Positions 57,782-64,000 of a stretch of DNA of 64,000 nt are shown one piece after another. The DNA is from an uncultured Geobacteraceae bacterium (GTDB taxonomy: Bacteria > Desulfobacterota > Desulfuromonadia > Geobacterales > Pseudopelobacteraceae). Positions within the stretch are counted from its first letter, which is position 1, and every line of letters starts with the position of its first letter. The DNA is taken from assembly GCA_903939115.1 (NCBI GenBank), contig CAJAFV010000042.1:27111-91110 (forward strand), written 5' to 3'. The notes beneath the pieces were generated by a model. The model was not told the DNA's origin, searched no databases, and saw nothing but the letters and a program-made list of their open reading frames with translations. Position numbers and translations under genes: made by a program.

Positions 57782-59953
57782 GTGAAAACTCCAACGAACG
57801 ACATACCATTGCACAAAGTCGAAACCAAGGCACTTGCATCCCTGATCACCGAGCTTAACATTGCCCGGCGGAACTGCAACGCATACCCTAAAGGGCATCC
57901 GGTCATTGCTGCCTCTTTGGCCAAAGTTCTTCTGGTCTACGACAATCTATTGCAGGAACATGATGAAATCATTCTCGGCGTCACCAGTGATTCCCTGATG
58001 ATTGATGGCGTTATCCTTGAAAAGTCAAGTCTCGTATATAAAGATTTCTCTCGAGTGCTTTTTGAACGGGGCATCGGAGCACTGCTGTTCCACAAAGGCA
58101 TGACCATTGGGGAATTGAGTAATTTTACTACGATATTAGGTCTTAAACGAGAGCAGATCCACAAACACGGCGGAATTGAACAGATATGGGAAAAAGCAGG
58201 AATTACTGCAATGACTATCCGGCCAATTCGCTATGACCTTTTCAAGGCGACTGATCCGGATTCCATTACCGCCGACAAGGGTGGTATTCAGGCAGATCGG
58301 TTATGGGATAGATTTGCGCGTGAACTTACGCTTGGCAGTCTGGCGACCGGGGAAGGCGGCGAGACTCGTTTTGATCCGGAAATTCTTGCTAAAATACTGA
58401 ATCAGAAATATATCGAAGGCAGCATTGGTGAATCAGAAGTGAGTGCCGCTATCACAGCTTTTTTTGAAAATGAATCTGTCAACACGTTACCTGAAGCTCC
58501 CTCTACGGATCGTTATGAGAAGCTGGCCGTTTTTATCAGTAATTTATCCCCCGAAATGCGTCGGCAATTTCTTGACAGCTCTTTGGGTGTCAATACTAAA
58601 GAGCGGCAGACGGCGGCAGAACATATACTTAAAGGCCTTTCCGACAGCACCATCATTGAGACACTTGAAGATATCAGTCACGAGCGACTCAGTGTATCTC
58701 CGGTCGTATTCGGCCTGCTGAAGCGTCTTGGGACTAAAGCCAGACAACCTCAAAACAGATATAAAGAGATATCCGGCGAATACGAAGTATCTCAAAAAAT
58801 CAAGACGATCTTCCGGGAACTTGATTCCGAAGAATTCGCTTCTGATGATTATCAAAGAAAACTCTACCGGATTATTGCATCCGACCAGGTTCCCCGCCTT
58901 GGCATGGAAGAGGTCTCTGACCTGATGACAACGCTGGAAACCCGAGCCATTGAGGGGAGTATCGGGCAGATCCTGATGAATCTGGTCCGTGAAGGTATTG
59001 ATTCTCCGGAAGAACGCGACCTGTTGTTGCAAAATTTGGCTGACATGTTCGGCTTTTTCCTCATGACTGGCGACTACGGCCAGTTACTCGCCATGATCAA
59101 CCAGCTTTCTGACAGTACATTTCCGCTTGAAATTCAGTACCGGCTACGCGAAGTATACGGACGGCGTGAGTTTTTGGAGGAGATCCTCGATGGCCTCACA
59201 ATCTGGGGCAAACGGCACTATGGTGATATCCGATCACTGATCATAAAAATTGGTGACCAGTTTATAGAGACGCTGCTGGATCGTTTGTCTGAAGAGAAAA
59301 ATATGTCGATACGGCGATTTTATATAGACCGCCTCATTGAAATGGGCCCGATGACACAGGTGCCGATCATCAACCGGCTGCGTGACACACGCTGGTTTTT
59401 TCTGCGCAACCTCCTGATTATTCTTGCTTCCCAAAAAGATCCTTCCATCGTTGCCCACATACGTCCATTGCTGCGGAACGAAGATCATCGCCTCCGTCAT
59501 GAAGCCTTGAAAACGCTCGTGTATTTACGTGACCCGCAAGCAGAAAAACTTGTAATGGTTGATTTAAACAGTCAGAATCAGGAGCTGCTCGTATCGGCAA
59601 TTCAGCTTGCTGAAAGTTGTGCGTCTCCGGCAATTGCGGCAAAACTGGCTAATATGCTGACGCAGGGCGGTTACTCGCAGAGTGAATGTGATAAAAAATG
59701 CTCCATAGTGCACGCGCTTGGAGAGATCGGCCGTGCCGAGGTTTTACCGGAACTTGACAGGATCCTCAGTTCGAAAAGTCTGTTTCACTCCCGGCAACTG
59801 ATGAAACTAAAAGCAGATATTATCGCTTCTCTGCCTAAATACCCCGCGGCAGACTCCCGACCGCTGCTTAAACGTTTTGCCGGCGGTTTCGGCGATAGTG
59901 CCCACCTGGCGGAAGAGGCGCTACGCATAATTTCAGGGAAAAAGCATGAGTAA
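57782..59953 (+). CDS. HEAT-repeat protein with shared N-terminal domain
   Basis: Encodes 723 residues from GTG 57782. An N-terminal domain (NCNAYPKGHPVIAASLAKVL, EIILGVTSDSLMIDGV, FERGIGALLFHKGMTIGEL) also occurs at the start of the next gene. The rest is helical with HEAT-like repeats toward the C-terminus (HIRPLLRNEDHRLRHEALKT, LPELDRILSS). Overlaps the HD-GYP gene by 8 nt. Probably a scaffold acting with that protein. Confidence 0.72.
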   Translation: MKTPTNDIPLHKVETKALASLITELNIARRNCNAYPKGHPVIAASLAKVLLVYDNLLQEHDEIILGVTSDSLMIDGVILEKSSLVYKDFSRVLFERGIGALLFHKGMTIGELSNFTTILGLKREQIHKHGGIEQIWEKAGITAMTIRPIRYDLFKATDPDSITADKGGIQADRLWDRFARELTLGSLATGEGGETRFDPEILAKILNQKYIEGSIGESEVSAAITAFFENESVNTLPEAPSTDRYEKLAVFISNLSPEMRRQFLDSSLGVNTKERQTAAEHILKGLSDSTIIETLEDISHERLSVSPVVFGLLKRLGTKARQPQNRYKEISGEYEVSQKIKTIFRELDSEEFASDDYQRKLYRIIASDQVPRLGMEEVSDLMTTLETRAIEGSIGQILMNLVREGIDSPEERDLLLQNLADMFGFFLMTGDYGQLLAMINQLSDSTFPLEIQYRLREVYGRREFLEEILDGLTIWGKRHYGDIRSLIIKIGDQFIETLLDRLSEEKNMSIRRFYIDRLIEMGPMTQVPIINRLRDTRWFFLRNLLIILASQKDPSIVAHIRPLLRNEDHRLRHEALKTLVYLRDPQAEKLVMVDLNSQNQELLVSAIQLAESCASPAIAAKLANMLTQGGYSQSECDKKCSIVHALGEIGRAEVLPELDRILSSKSLFHSRQLMKLKADIIASLPKYPAADSRPLLKRFAGGFGDSAHLAEEALRIISGKKHE

Positions 59954-61100
59954 CGACAGTCACAATACGATTCACGACTTTATACGTCACCTGCTGTCAG
60001 CCACCGCTAATGCTTCTTTGTACGGCGTAACGCACCCTCAGGTCGCACGCCTTTCATTGCAGGCTTTTGCCAGTATCGAAGTCATGTTGCAATCCCGACC
60101 GGAAATTACCCTGATGGTGGTGGACAACGAGCTGGTCATTGATGAGCAACCTCAGGAGCTGAGCCTGTTCCTCAACCGCTTTACGCAGATTCTGAAAGCA
60201 CGGGGTATCGGTACGCTCAAACTACTGGAGGGTATCACAAAATCGGAAGTTGACAGTTTAATCAGTGCCCTTGCCAAGCAGTTGGAAGATGCTGCTCAGT
60301 CAATGACATCATCCGACCACATCCGCCTCGGCACTGTCGACATCAACATTTCAGGAATCTCGGAAGATGGCAGCTCTGACGACTCGCATCTAGTGAAGCT
60401 CACGTTGCAGGATATGCCGCGTGAAGAGTTGTCTAAATTCCTGGAGATATACAACGCCCTTAAAAACAAGCGCAAACTACAAATCAACGGAGTCGTTGAG
60501 GTAGTCTCCGGTTTTATCAACCTCTTCCGTAAGGAGGGGAAACCCCTGCTTGCCATGGCTGCACTGCGGGATGCTGATGAATATTCCTTTACCCATTCAA
60601 CCAATGTGTGTGTACTTAATCTTGCTCAGTCAATGGCACTCGGAATCAACGGTCAGCTTTTGAATGACATCGGTGTGGCGTCAATGCTTCACGATATCGG
60701 TAAACTGCTCCTTCCGGAAGAAATTCTTACAAAAGCGGAAATACTCACTGATGATGATTTTGCCATCATGAAACAGCACCCGGTACTAGGCGCCCGCCAT
60801 TTACTGGAAACACCGGCAGTACCAAGGCTTGCCTCGATTGTTGCGTATGAACATCATATGAAATATAATTTTAGCGGCTATCCGGTGGTTGAAGACGGTT
60901 GGCAACAGAACCTCTGCAGCCATATGACAACGATTTCAGATTTTTTTGACGCGATGCGCACCAGACGTTCCTATCGCGAGCCGGTACCTCTGCCTGATAT
61001 TGCAGCTATGATGCAAAGCATGATAGGAACCGAACTCCACCCAGCCCTTACCCGGAACTTTCTGCGGATAATGGCAGAATTAGACGAATCCGCCCCGTAA
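59946..61100 (+). CDS. HD-GYP domain protein
   Basis: Encodes 384 residues. The N-terminal domain (YGVTHPQVARLSLQAF, ITLMVVDNELVIDEQ, KARGIGTLKLLEGI) matches that of the upstream gene. The HD-GYP part has HSTNVCVLNLAQ, MLHDIGKLLLPEEIL, HPVLGARHLL, EHHMKYNFSGYP and ISDFFDAMRTRRSY. The GYP loop is SGYP rather than TGYP. Predicted c-di-GMP phosphodiesterase. Confidence 0.85.
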   Translation: MSNDSHNTIHDFIRHLLSATANASLYGVTHPQVARLSLQAFASIEVMLQSRPEITLMVVDNELVIDEQPQELSLFLNRFTQILKARGIGTLKLLEGITKSEVDSLISALAKQLEDAAQSMTSSDHIRLGTVDINISGISEDGSSDDSHLVKLTLQDMPREELSKFLEIYNALKNKRKLQINGVVEVVSGFINLFRKEGKPLLAMAALRDADEYSFTHSTNVCVLNLAQSMALGINGQLLNDIGVASMLHDIGKLLLPEEILTKAEILTDDDFAIMKQHPVLGARHLLETPAVPRLASIVAYEHHMKYNFSGYPVVEDGWQQNLCSHMTTISDFFDAMRTRRSYREPVPLPDIAAMMQSMIGTELHPALTRNFLRIMAELDESAP

Positions 61101-61231
61101 TTTTCTCTGCCTCTACTCCATCACACTCCACAATCAGCGATGCTATTTCCGTTCCGGGTTGCTTGACTTCTGGCCACTCTATGCTTAACTCTTTAATGTA
61201 TGAGACAAATACATGTAATTAGGGGTTGGAC

Positions 61232-63835
61232 ATGGATTTCAACAAACTGACACAGAAATCTCAGGAAGCTTTTACTGAAGCGCAAAACAAGGCCGTTTCA
61301 TACGGCCATGTTGAGGTTGATGGCGAGCATCTCCTCTGGGCTCTGCTGGAACAGCCGGACGGTCTGGTTCCTCGCCTTCTGCAGCGCATGGATATCCGCC
61401 CGGAGCTTGTCAAAAATGAGGTTGTAAAGGTACTTGATCATATTGCGCGTGTCTCAGGTCCTGGTGCGGAGGCCGGTAAAATTTATGTTTCCCAGCGGTT
61501 GTCACGAATTCTGGTTGCTGCTGAAAATGAAGCAAAGAGGCTGAAAGACGAATATGTGTCGGTTGAGCATCTGTTTATGGCTTTATTGGCAGAGGGTGAA
61601 AAGGTTCCATCCGGAAAAATTTTAAAACTGGCCGGCGTTAATCACGAACGGTTTCTAAAAACGTTGACAGAAGTGCGCGGCAGCCAACGTGTGCAGAGTG
61701 CCAACCCGGAGGCGACCTACGAGGCGCTGGAAAAATATGGCCGCGACCTGGTAAAAATGGCCCGTACCGATAAACTTGATCCGGTCATCGGACGGGATAA
61801 TGAAGTACGTCGCGTGATTCGGGTCTTATCACGCAAAACAAAGAACAATCCGGTGTTGATAGGTGAACCGGGGGTGGGTAAAACCGCCATCGTTGAGGGT
61901 TTGGCCCAGCGTATTGTCCGTGGGGACGTGCCGGAAGGATTGAAGGATAAGAATATCTTTGCTCTTGATATGGGAGCTCTGATAGCTGGAGCAAAGTATC
62001 GCGGCGAGTTTGAAGAGCGCCTGAAAGCGGTGTTGAATGAAGTAAAAGAGGCTAATGGTCAAATAATTCTCTTTATTGATGAACTGCATACCATCGTCGG
62101 CGCCGGCAAGGCCGAAGGTTCAATGGATGCCGGTAACATGCTGAAGCCGATGCTGGCACGTGGCGAATTGCACTGTATCGGCGCAACCACGCTTGATGAA
62201 TACCGCCAGAACATAGAAAAAGACGCCGCCCTGGAACGCCGCTTTCAGCCGGTTCTGGTTGAACAGCCGACCGTGGAGGACACCGTGTCGATCCTGCGTG
62301 GTCTCAGAGAGCGCTTTGAAGTACATCATGGCGTCCGCATCCAGGATAACGCCCTGGTCGCGGCTGCAACCCTCTCCAACCGCTATATTACCGAACGCTT
62401 CCTGCCGGACAAGGCAATTGACCTGGTGGATGAGGCATGTGCGATGATCAGGACTGAAATAGATTCTCTCCCCTCGGAGCTTGATACTATTTCCCGCCGG
62501 GTTATGCAGCTGGAGATTGAAGAGGTTGCCCTTAAAAAAGAGAAGGATAAGGCGAGTAAAGAGCGTTTGGAAATACTGCATAAGGATTTGGCGGACGATC
62601 GCGAAAAAGCCAATACCATGCGGGCACGCTATGATTCTGAAAAAATAGCAATTCAGCGGGTACAGGGGTTGCGAGAGCAGCTTGAAAAAACCAGGCGTGA
62701 AATTGAGCAGGCCGAGAGAGCCGGTAATCTTGAACAGGCTTCGCGCCTGAAATATTCCGAACTCCCCGGACTTGAAACTGCCCTGAAAAATGAGGAAGCG
62801 GCTCTGGGCCAGAAACAGGGCGGCCAGAAACTGCTGCGCGAAGAGGTAACAGAGGACGAAATAGCAGAAATCGTAGCGCATTGGACCGGAATTCCGGTGT
62901 TGAGACTTGTCGAAGGTGAGCGGGAAAAACTGCTGCGACTGGAGGATATTCTGCATCAGCGGGTTATCGGTCAGGATGAAGCGGTGCAACTGGTATCAGA
63001 TGCCGTACTCCGTGCCCGCTCCGGCATCAAGGACCCGCGCCGCCCGATCGGCTCCTTCATCTTCCTCGGCCCGACCGGTGTCGGTAAAACTGAATTGGCG
63101 CGCACCCTCGCCGAAGCGCTCTTTGATTCCGAAGAAAACATGGTGCGGATCGATATGTCCGAGTACATGGAAAAGTTTGCCGTGTCCCGTTTGATCGGAG
63201 CTCCGCCGGGGTACGTCGGCTACGAGGAGGGGGGGCAGTTAACCGAGGCGGTGCGGCGTAAACCTTACAGCGTCCTGCTGTTTGATGAAATCGAAAAGGC
63301 TCACCCCGATGTGTTCAATATCCTTCTGCAGATTCTCGACGATGGCCGGGTCACCGACAGCCATGGCCGCACGGTCAGCTTCAAAAATACGGTCATCATC
63401 ATGACCTCCAATATCGGTTCAGCGTATCTGCTGGAGGGAATCACAGCGAACGGTGATATCCGCGAAGATGCCCGGAAGAACGTCATGAATGAGCTGAAAT
63501 CGGGCTTCCGTCCCGAGTTTTTGAATCGTGTCGATGATATTGTGCTTTTCAAGCCGCTCCATATTGAAGAGGTAAAAAAGATCGCCGATCTTTTGGCTGT
63601 ACAGTTAAAGCAACGCTTGAAAGAACAACGGATAACACTCGAAATAACTGAAGAAGCTCTGAGCTTTATAGCAAAAGCCGGATATGACCCGGTATATGGC
63701 GCAAGGCCACTCAAACGCTATCTGCAACGCGAACTGGAAACCCGGATTGCACGGGCGATTATCGGCGGGACAGTAATTGAAGGGGGAACGTTGACGGTGG
63801 CATTAGAGAATGGAGCGCTCTGCGTTACATCCTGA
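61232..63835 (+). CDS. clpB: ClpB disaggregase
   Basis: Encodes 867 residues from ATG 61232 (AGGGG 6 nt upstream). Clp N domain ([20 protein letters not shown]), first AAA module with Walker A GEPGVGKT near residue 205, long middle coiled coil (about 410-520), second AAA module with Walker A GPTGVGKT near 605, and the D2 C-terminal domain. With DnaK it dissolves protein aggregates. Full family length. Confidence 0.97.
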   Translation: MDFNKLTQKSQEAFTEAQNKAVSYGHVEVDGEHLLWALLEQPDGLVPRLLQRMDIRPELVKNEVVKVLDHIARVSGPGAEAGKIYVSQRLSRILVAAENEAKRLKDEYVSVEHLFMALLAEGEKVPSGKILKLAGVNHERFLKTLTEVRGSQRVQSANPEATYEALEKYGRDLVKMARTDKLDPVIGRDNEVRRVIRVLSRKTKNNPVLIGEPGVGKTAIVEGLAQRIVRGDVPEGLKDKNIFALDMGALIAGAKYRGEFEERLKAVLNEVKEANGQIILFIDELHTIVGAGKAEGSMDAGNMLKPMLARGELHCIGATTLDEYRQNIEKDAALERRFQPVLVEQPTVEDTVSILRGLRERFEVHHGVRIQDNALVAAATLSNRYITERFLPDKAIDLVDEACAMIRTEIDSLPSELDTISRRVMQLEIEEVALKKEKDKASKERLEILHKDLADDREKANTMRARYDSEKIAIQRVQGLREQLEKTRREIEQAERAGNLEQASRLKYSELPGLETALKNEEAALGQKQGGQKLLREEVTEDEIAEIVAHWTGIPVLRLVEGEREKLLRLEDILHQRVIGQDEAVQLVSDAVLRARSGIKDPRRPIGSFIFLGPTGVGKTELARTLAEALFDSEENMVRIDMSEYMEKFAVSRLIGAPPGYVGYEEGGQLTEAVRRKPYSVLLFDEIEKAHPDVFNILLQILDDGRVTDSHGRTVSFKNTVIIMTSNIGSAYLLEGITANGDIREDARKNVMNELKSGFRPEFLNRVDDIVLFKPLHIEEVKKIADLLAVQLKQRLKEQRITLEITEEALSFIAKAGYDPVYGARPLKRYLQRELETRIARAIIGGTVIEGGTLTVALENGALCVTS

Positions 63836-63860
63836 CGCTAATTCTGCTTAATACAATTTA

Positions 63861-63932
63861 ATCGGGTAGGAGGCGGGATTACTCCCGCCGTCCTCCCACA
63901 CCACCGTGCGTACGGTTCCGTACACGGCGGTT
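63861..63932 (-). ncRNA. 3' end of a group II intron (domains V and VI)
   Basis: Minus strand folds as domain V: ACCGCCGTG pairs with CACGGTGGT, with CG bulge and TACG/CGTA upper stem around a GAAC loop (63900-63931). Domain VI follows as GGCGGGA/TCCCGCC (63872-63889). The intron ends near CCCGAT at 63861, 26 bp after the clpB stop. Confidence 0.8.
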
Positions 63933-64000
63933 CATGAAGTGTGTTGAAGTCGGTGGTGCTGGTCCATGAATGAGACCAACCCCAGTTTGTCGAAATAGGA
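63932..64000 (-). CDS. C-terminus of group II intron reverse transcriptase, partial
   Basis: The minus strand reads YFDKLGLVSFMDQHHRLQHT and a stop directly before domain V. Short charged C-terminal tails of this kind end group II intron-encoded proteins. The rest lies beyond the window. Confidence 0.6.
   Translation of the reverse strand, partial: SYFDKLGLVSFMDQHHRLQHTS

Noticed and set aside
61163..61190. Heat-shock or sigma-70 promoter of clpB
   Set aside because: TTGACT is present but no convincing -10 box or sigma-32 box at correct spacing.
1..64000. CRISPR arrays, tRNA or rRNA genes
   Set aside because: No regular repeat-spacer pattern and no recognisable tRNA cloverleaf or rRNA sequence was seen.

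Overview
The window looks like a chromosome segment of a Geobacter-like bacterium (Desulfuromonadia/Geobacterales, formerly Deltaproteobacteria). Supporting signs are GspE/PilB- and PilT-type pilus ATPases, a DUF4388 protein, a PilZ protein, an HD-GYP protein, a Tim44-like protein, a CcsA-type cytochrome c assembly protein and an aguA-aguB pair, at moderate GC. This placement rests on gene content only. No rRNA, tRNA or CRISPR array was seen.

Layout. (1) 1-1.96 kb: the 3' part of a type II secretion/pilus assembly ATPase, a response regulator, and a broken receiver-domain remnant. (2) About 2.06-14.27 kb: AT-rich tandem filamentous-phage (inovirus) DNA bounded and divided by three dif-like XerC/XerD sites. 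The first element (about 2.07-5.27 kb) has a Rep_trans initiator, ribbon-helix-helix proteins and an unknown protein but no virion genes, so it looks like a satellite. The second (about 5.27-14.26 kb) is a full inovirus: gpII-like Rep, putative ssDNA-binding protein, major coat, small membrane proteins, adsorption protein, pVI-like protein, Zot/pI, then a leftward XRE repressor plus membrane retropepsin operon. (3) 14.5-44 kb: a leftward accessory locus. It holds four caspase-fold (C14) proteins, three of them ending in DUF1566 domains, with secreted DUF4384, FlgT/LPP20- and CsgG-like proteins, TPR and SLH lipoproteins, an M48-type protease, a transglutaminase, a SIR2-like protein and several toxin-antitoxin modules. 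It ends in a long ECF-type sigma factor and a zinc-finger anti-sigma factor. (4) 44.2-63.8 kb: ccdAB, then housekeeping genes (aguA, aguB, ccsA-like, DUF4388, pilT-like, coaD, rsmD, HEAT and HD-GYP proteins, clpB). (5) The right end enters a group II intron from its 3' side on the minus strand.

How the genes work together. Five leftward 26-nt promoters of one design (GGAAWA-like box, 14 nt, then TCWAA within TTGTCCGTCWAA) lie before the TPR gene, the SLH lipoprotein, the M48 protease, one caspase-DUF1566 gene and the anti-sigma gene. The simplest reading is that the sigma factor at 43.1-44.0 kb controls an envelope caspase regulon. In the prophage, both replication modules carry the same 31-bp GATATA iteron just after rep, and the same 11-bp-period motif recurs at the rightward promoter beside the XRE repressor, suggesting shared copy or lysogeny control.
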